DNA of 64,000 bases from Symsagittifera roscoffensis. Lineage: Eukaryota > Xenacoelomorpha > Acoela > Convolutidae. Position 1 is the first letter of the stretch, and the number at the start of each line of letters is the position of its first letter. Location: the NCBI RefSeq assembly GCF_963678635.1, contig NC_087067.1, forward strand, positions 21,136,596-21,200,595, given 5' to 3'. Made by a program: the position numbers and the translations under genes. Positions 24,277 to 36,440 of the stretch are shown here, one piece after another. The notes beneath the pieces were generated by a model. The model did no database searches. It was given only the letters and a program-made list of their open reading frames with translations, and was not told the DNA's origin.

Positions 24277-24554
24277 TTATTTGAATATTGATACATTGGA
24301 GGGTCTCTTTGTTGATTTTTTGCAAACTTCAGGCTTTTGCAGTACTTTTTGAAGCAAGTTACTCTCTGAACTTATTTTCTGGGATCTTGAGGAAGGCACA
24401 TAGCTCTTTTGGGTCACCACGTGACATCTGTTGTAGAAGAATAACGGATGTTGTTTCTCCAGGTATGATGCCAATTTGGGCATCTCTTGCTTTTGCATTT
24501 GTGCAATGAAGTAGTCAACTTTCTGGTCTCGGAGCACTCTTTTCGACACGAAAT
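24277..24554 (-). CDS. Unrecognised gene, probable terminal exon
   Basis: On the minus strand an acceptor (aaatag) precedes ATTTCGTGTCG at 24554, and the frame is open to the stop at 24277. The frame needs one base from the exon before, exactly what the donor at 25668 supplies. The peptide is basic and Gln/Lys-rich: it has KVDYFIAQMQKQEMPKLASY early and ends KRPSNVSIFK. It forms the C-terminus of the gene whose other exons are at 25668-25950 and 26994-27173. No domain recognised. Confidence 0.5.
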
Positions 24555-25499
24555 CTATTTAAAAAAAACGAGAAGCTCAAAATGTTCTGTTCTTGTTTCG
24601 ACTTTGTATACTTATGCTTGGGGTGTTTTTTTCATTCCAGTCAACTTTGCTCAACTAATAAATAAATTTTCTGACAATTTTTTGTACAATCTGAAAGAAA
24701 TTGATGCCTTGAGATCATTAAAAGATATTAAAGTAATGGTTTTTGTCAGCTAATCGAGAATTGATTTTTGAACTATTCTGGGAAATTTGGGATATTTTAA
24801 GCGCGCTGTTTACCAGTTTGTCTTTATTAACTCAACAGCAAGCTAAGCAAGCTTAGCAATTCAACAGCAAGCTAAGCCGGCTCAGTATTCTTCCTAATCA
24901 AATAGGAACACACGCTTGGTCCAAATATCGCCTAATTAAATGAGAAAACTATCACTTTGTAATTAGCATAGAATGCGGGCAAAGATATGCAAAAAAAAAC
25001 TTTTTTTCAAGATTTTGATCATTTCCTAAGCCAAAAACTATACCAAGCACCTTATTGGGCTGTTGAAACATGTTCGGTTTCGTTCTGTTACAAGCAGTTT
25101 TGCTGCTCCGATTTCCATTGAAAATAACATAATGTTCGGGCTCGGGGTCGTTTGTTTTTCTCCAGATAACTTTCCAACTTATCACTAACAAATTTTGGGG
25201 ATTTTGTATACGTTCAAAAAATCAGAGATCATGAAAAAATATGGATGTTCTGAGCTCATCTTACAAAAATATTTCACCTGTTATTTTTTTGAATTTTTTG
25301 AGGTTTGGACTTTAATAGTTTGGATTTATTAACAAGTATTATTAGCAACGAATGAAAGAGTTAGCGGCAAAAAAACAACTAAAATGCAGAAAAGATAACC
25401 GGCTACATATTGACTAACCTAAATTCATAATTAGTCAATATCTCTTTTAACAAAAGCTAATTCATAGTTCGTCAAAATTTCATTTAACTAAAGATATTC

Positions 25500-25560
25500 C
25501 AGACTATTTAATGGGCAGTCGGCCAATTCAGGGCTTTGCCTTGATACGAGCAGTCTAGTT
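25500..25560 (+). repeat. Terminal-like inverted repeat, left member
   Basis: It contains ggcagtcggccaattcaggg and ctttgcc...gatacgagcagtct. The reverse complement lies at 28570-28620. The two enclose about 3.1 kb that includes two exons and a LINE relic. A third copy of the motif is at 56237-56283. Confidence 0.65.
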
Positions 25561-25667
25561 TGAGTATAGTGTAAAATATCATTTTCAAGGAAAACAATTT
25601 TTTTGTGTTTTTGTGTATAAGGAATATGTATTGAATCGAAAATTAAATTTTCAGAAAAAAGACTCAC

Positions 25668-25950
25668 TATGAATAAACAAGTCGTTTTTTCTTTTTTCTC
25701 TGGCCTCGAGTCGAGTTAAATAATCCACTTCTATTTTCAAAAGTGAATCCAATAACTTATTGTCAATTGTAACGGTCCTTTTGAAATTAACATCGCTGTT
25801 ATAAATAATTTTCTTCCTCATTTCGCGTCGTTTTTGAGCCAATCGTAGAATTTCATCTTTTGTTAATTTGAATTCAGAGCATTTATCAGAGTCGTTAGCC
25901 GGCTGTTCTTTTTGTAGAAACAGAAGCTCCTGACGTGAAGCCATGGAATT
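25668..25950 (-). CDS. Unrecognised gene, middle exon
   Basis: The exon is bounded by an acceptor (atatcgtag before AATTCCATGG) and a strong donor (TTCATA|gtgagt). The frame enters in phase 0 and leaves in phase 1, agreeing with both neighbouring exons. The peptide is charged and probably helical: ELLFLQKEQ, then LTKDEILRLAQKRREMRKKI, then LLDSLLKIEVDYLTRLEARE, suggesting a coiled-coil segment. The internal ATG at 25944 could be a start if the upstream exon is not used. Function unknown. Confidence 0.55.
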
Positions 25951-26993
25951 CTACGATATAGTTTTTTCGAAAACTTGAAAGAAACAATTATTTAAACAAT
26001 AAAATTGAGAATAAACCAGATATATTTAAAAAATGAATATACATTGCGAATCTATATATCTGAAAAATGAAATAATTATGAGCAAAAGAACTCGACTTCT
26101 TTCAATATAAGAATTTTTTTTCGTATAAGTTTATCTGCATAAGCAACGCTGTCTTCTGGCATCTGAAATATTTGTTTGTTCTAATTTTTTATACGATTTT
26201 GAAACAAAAGCTTCATTAAAAATTTAAATTCCGCAAAATTTTATGCACAGCTCAGACGGCTGATTAAATAGTATAAAAATTTTGATGGAATTTAAGAGAG
26301 TTTTTCCACAATGAAAAGTGTACAACTAAGTCACAAGGATGAGGTTGATAACAACAAATTTGTTTTTTACTAGTTGCAGAGGAACGATCAAAAGCTGCTA
26401 TCCTCACTAAGTTCACAAGGGTTGGTGTGCCAGTAAAAATCAGCGCTGATTAAGTTATGCAACAGTATAAAAATAACACTATAGCAGTGATAATTGATAG
26501 AATCACTACAGAAAATTGCAGGGGTCTTTTTACTTATTTCGCCCGAAAATCAAAATTTCAACATAATGAACTGACATGATTTTGCTTCAACCTGATTGGC
26601 TTAAACTCTTTTGCTCACAATTTTATACCGACTTATAAATAATCAGAATTGGTCAAAAATATAGAATGTTATAATAATAGTCATAATTTTATTTTCAAGC
26701 CACAACTTAAAATCATACATTTTATTAAATTGTACGATTACAATTTAGCTCGGCTTGGGAGAATACCAAAAAGGCACCAGCTTGTCGGGTGGCATTTTCG
26801 TGAGCAAAATCTATTCACCTACTTTTTTAAACTTAGATAATTTAGACAGTTCTCGAAAGGACCACAAAAATTTTTCAAATTTCAAACACTAAGAAAAGAA
26901 AAGAAACTGGCAACAAACTCAGTTTTTAGGAGTTGTCAAAAAATCAAAAGGAGATTAAAAAAATTGTAACAAAGGGATAGAAATTAAACATAC

Positions 26994-27173
26994 CACAATG
27001 GAAAAATAATCTTTGTCACAATCATAGATGTCCAAAAAGTCATTGGTAATTGTTAACGCTTCAAGAAAATCATCTTTACACCATTGTAAAATCATATTAT
27101 CTAAAATATGAACCCCTTTTTGCTCTTGTAGTAAGCTTATTTCCACTGCGAAGTGTTTTTTTTCGCATAATGC
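26994..27173 (-). CDS. Unrecognised gene, upstream exon
   Basis: The minus frame is open from a possible acceptor (aacgcag before GCATTATGC at 27173) to a donor TTGTG|gtatgt at 26994, leaving in phase 0. That joins in frame to the exon at 25950. The peptide reads HFAVEISLLQEQKGVHILDN early, followed by an acidic Leu/Asp-rich segment that looks helical. A second acceptor (cttcgcag at 27146) would shorten it and change the entering phase. Exons further upstream were not found; the LINE relic at 27540-28080 lies there. The gene is thus incomplete at its 5' end. Confidence 0.5.
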
Positions 27174-27539
27174 CTGCGTTGATAGTTTTTGTTATCTCCT
27201 TTTCAATTATGTTTTCATGAAGTTTTTTTCCACAAGTTTGTCTCATAATTTTAAGCTTGAGTTTAAAAAGTTCATATACATAAAACTCTCGAAGCGGACA
27301 GGTTTTTTATTTGTCCGAAATATGTTTCAGACTTTTCTTTTTTGTTAAGTTCTGAAACAATTTCTATAAACAAGTCTTTGCTGGTCTTCTAATTGTTAAA
27401 GTCCGTTGTCTTAGATCAGTACACTGTTTTGATATATTGGTAGATAAAACGTTTTGTATATCGTGAGCAGTGTAGATATGTTAAACTTAAAAATGAGTTG
27501 ATAGATCATAGTTCGACTTGATAGAAAAATTCTTCCTGT

Positions 27540-28080
27540 TGAACTCTAGAATGGCTGTTTGATCCTTGTTTAAGGTAAGCTTATTCTCCAAAAACCTATT
27601 TTCAACGTTGTTTATGTCAAAGTTCATCTGCTGCTAATTTCCAGTTTTAGTTGTTGCATAAAATGCGCAATCAGCAACAAACAGTATTGTTTGAATATGC
27701 CTACTACAGACGTTTGGCAACTTATTAGTATATAGAAAAAATAACGAAGAACCCAGGACTGAATGTTGTGGAATACCATAATTGATTGTTTTACTGTCCG
27801 ATAAAGAATTGTTATAACTAAAGTACTGTTTTATTGTTCAAAATTCTCAAGACATGAACTCAAAAGATTAACAACTTTATTTCGTAAACCATATAGTTTG
27901 CGTTTTTCCAGTAAAATTTTTTGATCAACTGGGTCGAACCTTTTTGGAAGATCTAGTAACGTGCACACGGATCCAAATTTTTTTCTAAGTTCTCCACCAC
28001 TTGTTCAGTGAGTTCCATGGTAGCATCAACTTTGCTATTTTTGAAAACCTTCCTCATAATTGCAAAAAATACTTAGGTCT
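27540..28080 (-). pseudogene. LINE reverse-transcriptase relic
   Basis: The minus strand shows DLPKRFDPVDQKILLEKRK (degenerate motif A, normally DLSKAFD), then NYGIPQHSVLGSSLFFLYTN (motif B), then LFVADCAFYATT, where the YADD box has become VADC. The motif order is that of Jockey/CR1 RT. The loss of the catalytic Asp pair and the frame breaks show an old, dead copy, unlike the YADD-bearing copy at 15 kb. Confidence 0.75.
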
Positions 28081-28569
28081 GTAATTACAACAATCTGGTT
28101 ATTTATTTTAATTTAGTTGATTTTTAAAATTTATTTTACAAATAGGGCGCAGACCACAAACAAAAGACAAAAAAACTGGTAGACCCCGAAAAAAACAGCT
28201 CAGGGAAACTATTAACCACTTTCATATCTTCGCAAAATTTGGCCTCGTTCTCTGCATTTACACATTGAATAATACAAAATCGCAAAATTATAAAACTTGG
28301 GCGGAATCAGTAAAAGGCCCTGATTGCAGAACTGTCCCAGTACTGATTCAGTCCTGAATTGCAGTACTCTTTTTGAAGTGGTTAATTCTGATCATTACTA
28401 ATCTGCAATCAAGCCATCATACTCGATCTGTATGCATTCGTTTTTCTTAAACTCTGGACTCTTTAGGGAATCAACACGATGAGTTGTTCAACTCTATATT
28501 TATAAACTAAGAACATTACTTTCTTGGTTTTCTGGTTGTGACCGAAAATATTCTTCTAACCTCAAATAA

Positions 28570-29110
28570 CAGACAAGACTGCTCGTATCAGGGCAAAGCC
28601 CTGAAAGTTCCGACTGCCTTTTAACATTTATGGAGCAGTAATAACAAAAAAAACATAAAAAAAATAAATGAAATAAAATAATGAAAAATTTTTTTTCTAA
28701 AATTTGAAAAAAAATTTTTGATGAAAATCATCCCCCCACACGCCATATAAAGTACAAAACAATAGATTTCGCTCCTTGTAACAAAATCAATTATGGCTCC
28801 GCTTACGCGTTAATAGCGCTTCCGCTTACGATTAAATCTCCGCTTACGCGTTAATAGGGCGAATTATATCGCGCGTTAATTGTCCCAAATTGGTCAAAAT
28901 GGCTATCTTTAAACCCTCATAACTGTACAAAAAATAATCACAGGTGAAATATCTTTTCAAATTTAGGCTCAGGACAACAATACCTTCTGAATGATATATA
29001 AAAATTCCGTCAAAAATGGCTAGTTAAAAAGTCGAAATTTGTCTGAAGAAAAAAAAAACCCACCCCGAGCACAAATATTCCGTTACTTTTGTATCGAAAG
29101 TCGGAACAAA
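28570..29110. repeat. Dispersed repeat, homologous to 54190-54770
   Basis: It begins with the right member of the terminal-like inverted repeat (agactgctcgtatcagggca). Shared landmarks with 54190-54770, in order, are the ccgactgccttttaa region, a phrase tgaaatatcttt, the ccttc...atgata region and a ccgagcacaa phrase near the end. The stretch also holds short direct repeats of cgcttacgcgttaatag at about 28800-28860. Non-coding repeat of unknown type. Confidence 0.65.
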
Positions 29111-29664
29111 AAGGGATGAGCATTGTAGATATATAGGAAACCAAGTTTTAGGAAAAATGTTGTTTAATCTAAAAAAGCAAAAATAAACTAGAAGGCTGGC
29201 TGCTGTGTTAGAAGCCCAGTGATTCTGCCATGTTATTCTTGTAAGCTAATCTTTCTACTCTTTTTGAAATTTCGAGCAAGTTTTTGTTGTAAAACGGGTG
29301 GGGACAAAGTAGCTGTAAAATTATTTTGATATCAAAGCTAAAACGAAAGACAAACAATTAAAACAAACCTATTATTTATTATCTTCGTTTCCTAAAATTT
29401 ACTATAGCTGACATCACTTAGGGGATTCCTTTCTCACTAGCAAAATGAGATAACTGTTTGACATACCTAGAAATTTTTTGAAGGAATTCTAAAACATCCC
29501 TGATTCCCTGATTGAAAAGGCTTTAAAACAATTTTCAGCTCAATTCCGTAAAGTATATCTCTATGGGCAAGGTTTTTCCGCCACCATTAAGAGACCTAAG
29601 AGTGTACTTTTTGCAAACGCGGATTGGATGGTTTCTCGCCTGAAAGATGATGTAACCATCGAAC

Positions 29665-29836
29665 CAATTCGAAACATTTGATCACATAATCATCAATTTT
29701 AGTCATTGTTTTGATCACGGATTCCGCAGCCTAAAGTAAGATCAAAAGCTGCGGAATATTTTGTCTTAAGGCTGCGGAATCCGTGATCAAAACTATGATT
29801 AAAATTGAGGATTATGTGATCAAATGTTTCGAATTG
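29665..29836. repeat. Near-perfect 172-bp palindrome
   Basis: The left arm begins caattcgaaacatttgatca and the right arm ends with its complement (gatcaaatgtttcgaattg). The arms are about 65-70 bp and the loop about 35 bp. The inner part pairs gatcacggattccgcagcct with aggctgcggaatccgtgatc. It may be a small hairpin MITE or a rearrangement scar. No gene product implied. Confidence 0.9.
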
Positions 29837-30123
29837 TGGAAGCAAATCTACGGAATCTGCAACGGACAGATACGGGTTCCATGGTTTTTGATTGAGATTA
29901 GAGTTTTTCTCTGATATTTTAATGCATAAAATTCTGTTATGTTTATTTTTGAATCAGACAAATAAATTTCTTTCTTTCTTTCATTTAATTGCTCTCTGGT
30001 TTTTAATAGCTTAGTCTTAACCATTAAAATTTAAAATTAAAACTAACCTTTTAGGACAATATTGTACCAATTTTCTGAAAAATTTTCATATTAAATTCTA
30101 GAAAGGGTAAATCGCGACCGTCG

Positions 30124-30495
30124 CAGGGGCGGATCTAGAATTTTCTCGAAGGACGGGGGTTTGAAACTTTCTAAAATTTTGTCGACTTTTTTTAGGTCCA
30201 CTAAATTGATTTTTCGGGCTCTTCCAGAGCACTAAAATGTTTCTGTTTAGGCCAAACTTTCTGCGTCGCAGGCAAGTTTTGAAAAAATAGGCCAACAAAG
30301 CGTTTTAGGCACTTTTTGAAAATGTTGACCAAAAAACTGCGTTTTTTGGCGCGCGCTCCCCCCTCAAAAATAGTATATATTGGCGCCCAAGGCGCCTTTA
30401 GAAAATTTTTAGGGTCCGTCACTAAAAATGGATTTTTCAAAATAGTACAAAGCGGGGACACCCCCCCCCCCAAAAAAAAACAAAATCCGCCCCTG
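30124..30495. mobile_element. hAT-type MITE, copy 2
   Basis: Terminal inverted repeats are caggggcggat on the left and atccgcccctg on the right. The flanks are gaccgtcg and gaccgttg, an 8-bp target duplication with one mismatch. The interior resembles the reverse complement of copy 1, including the gcgcgcgctcccccctc and atattggcgcccaaggcgcc blocks. No transposase frame. It is the best-preserved of the three copies. Confidence 0.9.
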
Positions 30496-31061
30496 GACCG
30501 TTGTGACCCCAAACAGAAAATATTTCATGAAAGTATGGTGCTTTTGGACACAAAACATTGTTAAGCTTAATATCTTTTTTCTGCATCTTAACAAAACTTT
30601 GCGGCCATTTAGTCATGCCGCATTTCGAGCCTTAAAATTTTTTCCTGCTTTAGTAGGTTTCCACCCTCAAAGTTTCATTCAAGACTATTTCAGTGGAGGT
30701 TCTGCGCAATAGTAAGTTGAAGTTGAGACTCAGATGAACTTGGGCGCATAGTTATGAAACAGTCATTGATTCTGAAGGTTTTTGGTTTTCAACTTAATTT
30801 TTTTTTGCGTTATGTTTTTAATTTTTGAAGGTGCAATTTGAGCATTTACAGAACTTTATCAAAGTCATTCACTTTTTAGCGGCTTGTATGTAATTTTAAG
30901 CGCCATGTTTGTATAAATGGATGTCACGGATCTTTTGACTTCGGAAATTTTCAATGATGCCGATTTTTTTTTGGTTTTGTTAAATAAAAAAACTAAAACT
31001 CTTATTTTATAGTGGGTTTAATTTTGCTGTTAAGGGTTGGTATAGGTAATGCTAGGTTTGT

Positions 31062-31063
31062 TT

Positions 31064-31125
<62 letters not shown>

Positions 31126-31126
31126 A
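31062..31126 (+). repeat. (TTG)n microsatellite
   Basis: About 21 uninterrupted copies of ttg (gtt). The poly-Leu and poly-Asn frames across it are produced by the repeat. Confidence 0.97.
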
Positions 31127-33268
31127 CAGGTTGGCTTATATGAAAACATTTTGCTGTGGTTGATATTTATTTCACCCATAGGTCTACCGGAACGCAAGCG
31201 TGTACAAAATGAGGCGTTTAGTTTTGTGAGACGTGTGGAGACGTTTAGTTTTGTGATCCATTTTGATGCTCTTACACTCACCAAAACTGAGTTTTTCGAC
31301 GTAAATGTTTTACTTTTACTGACTTTAAAACATGATCCAGTTTTATATCCCCAATAAAATGAATATAAATCAAATAGTTTGTAAACCGGGCAAAACCCAT
31401 GCGAGGAAGAAGTAAAAAAAAAGTGAGTAATATTTTCAAAAAATTTGACACATGCGCGAACTTAAACTTTGAAAATTAAGAATTTTCTAATTTAAATTTT
31501 TTTAAACGCTAAATTAGCATGACTGCAAGGCGTGCCTTTCTGTGATGGGAAACTGGCCACAACCAGTGGAAACAATTATAACCCCTCAAACAGGCTAGTT
31601 TTTTAAAGACTGGGGGTATCCTCCGAGGACGCAGAGGGGTTGAGCAATTCCCTAATTCACTTTGGAACCAGCTCAAAAACGCGAAAAATGGAAGGCAGAA
31701 AACCAAAATTTCTGTGGCGGGAGGGCACAGGGCCTTCCAGATGGGGATGGGGTGTGCTCACCCCACCATTTACAAATTGATCCAATTCCTGAGAAAAAAA
31801 AGTCTGTCGGAGAAAATATTGGCAAGAATAATTGCCGGAGAAAGTACCGCCAAGTGGCAAAATACGAAACAAAGTCGAGCCAGATTAGTTGAACTCCTTA
31901 AACTTTTTACTATCAATAATATTTTCAAGCAAGTTGAGGGCCTCTCTTTTAATTTAGATTTTTTTGTAAATAACAAAAATGCCGCAAACTACACAAAAAA
32001 GCCGCAGGCAAGCTAACAAATATTGCCGCAAACAAAAAAGCTGCAAACGACGGAAAATTTCCGCACGCAAACTACGCAGAGTATGACCATACAAAGTTAG
32101 CGAGTGGGGGACTTGACAAACATTTTTGCTTGAACCAAAAAGTTTTAAGTGAATAGTTTCACTTGGTACCAGCAGCTCGAACTTTCACGTGGCATCATTA
32201 TTGCAAACCAAATGGGTCCCGCTGTGGTAAACATTGTTTTACCAACAAAACAGTTTCAGGATTGAGGTTCATAAACATATACGTATATTTTTGAAAACCG
32301 CAGATTCCTGAATCTATCCTCAACTGTAATGTTAAATATTTCAGCACTAATGCCAAAAAGAAAAGGCTTCAATCAGAGTCGTTGATTGAAGCTTTGCCAT
32401 CCAATGAACGATGTAAGCCCCCATTAGACTGCGGGCTCAATTTACATTTTTACTGTCAAAGTCTACGGATTTCGTCAGTCGCCAATGCGGATTCGTTGCA
32501 CATTTCTTTTAAATGGTTAGTTAAAGTCCTTAGGTTTTGCGGATTTCAGGTTTTGCGGATTTCAATTACATGTTGCAGATTTAGTGACAGGTAGCAAAGA
32601 AGAGGATGACGCCATTGCAGGTATATGGGCATATCGTTACTAAGTATCATAGGGGGATAATTAAAGAGATCCAAAGTTTTGACGGCCTTTGCAATTTGAT
32701 AAACTTTATGTCGAATAGTGTCTTCTAGTGGCGTTATCGCGCAAACTGATTATTTGAAAACTGCTTCGGCAAATCGAATTCAATTTTATTTAATTTTTTT
32801 TTCATAACTTTCTAAAGTAACAACGTCTGATCTTTACATTTTGAGTTTCGTAGATTCCATGTTATTCTGGTGGAATGGCAATAACTTTAAACTGATTCTG
32901 AAGTTTAAGAAATGTTCTTGATTCAATTGATTTAAAAACGCAGACACCCTAAATCTCCACAAATTTTTTGACTATTTTTCTCATGTTTTTGAGAACGCTT
33001 TCAACGCAAGTTTTAATCATAAAACTCAGAAAAAGGCGAAATGTTCCATTGATCGTTTTTAATTTCACCAGAATGAGAACAAAACCTAAAATTTTGACAA
33101 AATTCCAGTGTGTCTCCGACAGATGCCGCACCAATTATATAATTGCCAATTCTGCTATTCGCAGAGGATCTACGAAAGGCCTTGCAGCCTGGCTAAGCAT
33201 AGTCAGTTTCTCTTATAGTAGAGTTTACAGGAAAACACCTTTAATTTACCCAGTTTACTTGAAAATTT

Positions 33269-33313
33269 TTGAAAATCCGCCCCCTTCTCGAGAAAATTCT
33301 AGATCCGCCCATG
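33269..33313. mobile_element. hAT-type MITE end (duplicate of 1990-2033)
   Basis: Same solo terminus as in copy 1 of the duplication, with one change in the last bases (atccgcccatg). It therefore inserted before the duplication. Confidence 0.55.
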
Positions 33314-35337
33314 ATTTACTTATAAAGACGGAGATTCTTTAGTAGATGCAATAGAGGGGGAGGGGCGGAGAAATTGTTAATGAGATCCGAAAAACCTAGG
33401 GTTTTTTTTTCCATTAATTAAAATGTGGTTCTTGCGAATTGTAGAGAAGCTATCCGTAGGCTTTAATAGTCCTGTCAAGGGTAGTCTATTTGTATTATCT
33501 CATCACTTTCCAGACCGGTTTATTTTGTTGAGCGCAGCTCTATTCTCAACTCAAGGTCGTTTTTTGCGTCTAGAGTTTTAAAGTGATATGACTATTGCAG
33601 CCGAAATCGGTCAGGTTGTGGTGGACCTGAAGTTGCAGGTCAAGTGACGACCACGACTTGATCGCCTTACCAATATGCTAAGTGGCTCTAATTATTTTTT
33701 TCCAAGAAGAAAACTACGGTTACTTTTCTATTGGTAATAACTGCTACCAATTTTTCAGACTTTTTTTGTGTTTCTTCAATTGGAGCAAATTTTCGAAAAA
33801 CTGAACGTAAAAATGAAGGTTAAGTAATATAAACCATACTTCTAGGCATGCTCTCTTTTATTTAATAATTGTTTGTAAGAAAATCCCGGCTGCGTAGCTA
33901 AAAGTTTAATATTTGAACTGATTTGACAAATCTTAAATTTTTCATACAGAAGCCAAAAAATTTCTCGTGTCCGCTAATGATTCAAGCTTGCAACCGGTCA
34001 CTTTTTTCTCTTTTTTCATCTTAGAAAGCTCAATTTTCAACTGTTTTTTTAATTTTCAAGCTTCTCATGTTAGTAAGTTAGGTTTCTCTTGAAGCGGCAA
34101 ATTTTTAACTTGAGGTCGATTCATCTTCAATTTTTAGCCATTTTTCACATTTACACTAGCCTTTCAAGGATAAAAAACCGTAGAACCTGTATTAGTTAAA
34201 ATCTAGACTGTAAATATGTTACAATTTACAAAAATGGTAAATCAAAGAAACTTTTTATCGCAACTTCGCCTGGGGCCGACGCAAATAATAATCAGCCGGG
34301 TTTCACCAAGATTCAAAAGCATAAAGAAATGAAGAAACCAAAAGCATGCAGAAACGAAGAAACCAAAAGAATAGATAAGCGAAGAAACCAAAAGCATAAA
34401 AAAACGACGGAGCCAAAAGCATAAAGGTTATTTTTTGTATCAGGAAAATGACTAAAATACCAATAGTTGTTGTGCTACAGTCACGAGACATAGAAATTGC
34501 AAGTTTTAGTTTTCAAACAAGATAATGAACCAATTTTTTTTAAAGTTTGTGCCGTTTTCTCTACAACTAATAAAGATACACGGTTGAAACTTTGACAAAT
34601 GGTGAATGAAACTTTTTTTTCCGACAAAAGCCGGGTAAAAACCGCAAAAAATATATTTTTAAGGTGTCGTTTGGCCATTTAATTAGAAGGCAAACGTTCA
34701 TTACCTCGCTTGAAAACTAGAAGTTGCAACTTCTAGGTCCCGTAACTGTAAAACCTTTTTACCCAAGTTGTACCAACAAGCTAAAGCATTTCATTTCGTT
34801 TTATGAGAAACGGGGATTAAACTTAACTGAATCAAACCCCACCCCTCCAGATAAAAAGTCAGGACTGTAATTTTTGTTAATAATGACCGATCGCAATGAA
34901 AATTTCGTTCGTGATCTAACTACTACTGTTCTGAAGGACCAATGTTTACACCATAAAGTTGATTTTTATTGGACGCAGAGGTGCGAAAGTCATAGGTTTT
35001 ATCACCATTTCTTCATATCTTCTTAAGATCAGTATCACTTCAATCCAACTTTTTTAATCAGCCCCCCCCCCCTTAGCATCGAAACAACCACCATCTCCTG
35101 CACGTAATTCTCAAAAACTATAATAACGAACAAAATTTTCTAGCACAAAATTGAAGAGTTTATCTATACAATGAAAGCAATAGCAACTTTTTTCAAGCAT
35201 ACAGAACGCTTTTACGAACGCATGCTTTTTCTATGTGCGCTTTAAACATTGCTTAAAATATACTTAATCATTTGGTATTAGAAACAAAATTTTATTTAAC
35301 TGAAAAAGTAAACAAATATAAAAATTAGCTTTCAAAA

Positions 35338-35506
35338 ATGTCTGTAGTTCCTGCAGTGGATGTTCAAAAGTTGACCTCGGCTGACTGCAAAAGACTAGTC
35401 GGTTTCTACCTCTCGGAACTGAGGAGGATTCAAGCGAAGCACATGGAGTTCCTTAATCAGAAGTTCACATTCATAAAAGCCGTGCAAAGGGACCATCTCA
35501 CAACAG
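35338..35506 (+). CDS. 275-aa protein gene, exon 1 (GC donor)
   Basis: The exon starts at ATG (MSVVPAVDVQKLTSADCKRL) and ends ACAACAG|gcaagt, the AG|GCAAGT consensus of a GC-AG intron. No GT donor fits nearby. It leaves in phase 1 (56 codons plus G), which the acceptor at 38726 completes to a Gly codon. The peptide is charged and probably helical, continuing with LSELRRIQAKHMEFLNQKFT. The full four-exon model gives 828 nt including the stop, 275 residues, without frame conflict. I do not recognise the protein. The exon is duplicated at 4099-4267. Confidence 0.65.
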
Positions 35507-36440
35507 GCAAGTTTGCTCAACAAGTTGGCTCTTCATATGTCCACCAGATTTTTCATCCAAAAACTTCTTCAATTTTCTATTAAATTTTGTGGTGTTCAAC
35601 TTTCTTAATCCGTAACAATTTAATTTACCCTTGTTTTTTTTTGCTCTGAACATTTTTATGCCAACTTTTTAGGACACTGTTATATTACCTCTTAGGTATG
35701 AGGTTCTCCAAATTCACAGATTTTGAATCAACTTTATTTTTTTCGTATACATGTTCAGACAATAACCAATCTCATTAGACCATCATAGTTTTTAAACTCA
35801 TTGATGTTATTTGTTTTTGATATTCTAAAATATTGTGAAGGTGCAAAAAAATTTTAGTTTAAAACTATTGGGAGTAAAAAAAAGCAGGGTAAAAACATAC
35901 GGGAAAAATTAAGACGAAACTTTTTCATTAACGGCAAATGTTCATAGATCTTGTTGGTTTATCTGTCATTTGCTATTCCTAGAACTGAAAAGCTTTGCGA
36001 AAAAAAAGGTTTGTATTCGGGTGTCTCTTCGACACACAAAACAAGGAAATCAACGTAAGATGAGATTAAACAAAACTTTTTGGGGGACCTTTCATGCCAG
36101 AAACCGAATGGCAAAAGTTTATTTTTGCCAGTCACAGCTTAGTAATCGAAAGGATTCGAAAAATTTAAGCGAAAGTATTCAAAAAAATTAAGCTGGAAAA
36201 TCAGTCAGTTTAGGACAGTTTGAAGGACGCTGATTGGTTGAACGTTTTAGTCCTCCTGGGATGAAAAAAAACTCATTATTGTTCCGATCATTTCTTTTTA
36301 GTTTTTTTCTTTTTTTTTTGTTTTCCGCGCAAAACTAGCACCAAAATACAAAAATTCCAAAAAAAATCAGTGTCGGGAAAAATCGGTTTAGGGATTTTGA
36401 TTTTTCATCTCTTTTTCGAGCGAGTAAAGCAAGCAAGCAG

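Larger units (their letters stand above)
31395..36440. repeat. Segmental duplication, copy 2
   Basis: Partner of 118-5206, colinear and in the same orientation. This copy continues unbroken into unique sequence after 36440 and leads on to the other exons of the 275-aa gene, so it is the more likely original location. Matching frames of 70 codons (1122-1334 and 32382-32594) differ mostly at amino-acid-changing positions and are not treated as genes. Confidence 0.93.

Noticed and set aside
31030-31357. Poly-Leu and poly-Asn open frames
   Set aside because: They are produced by the (TTG)n microsatellite.
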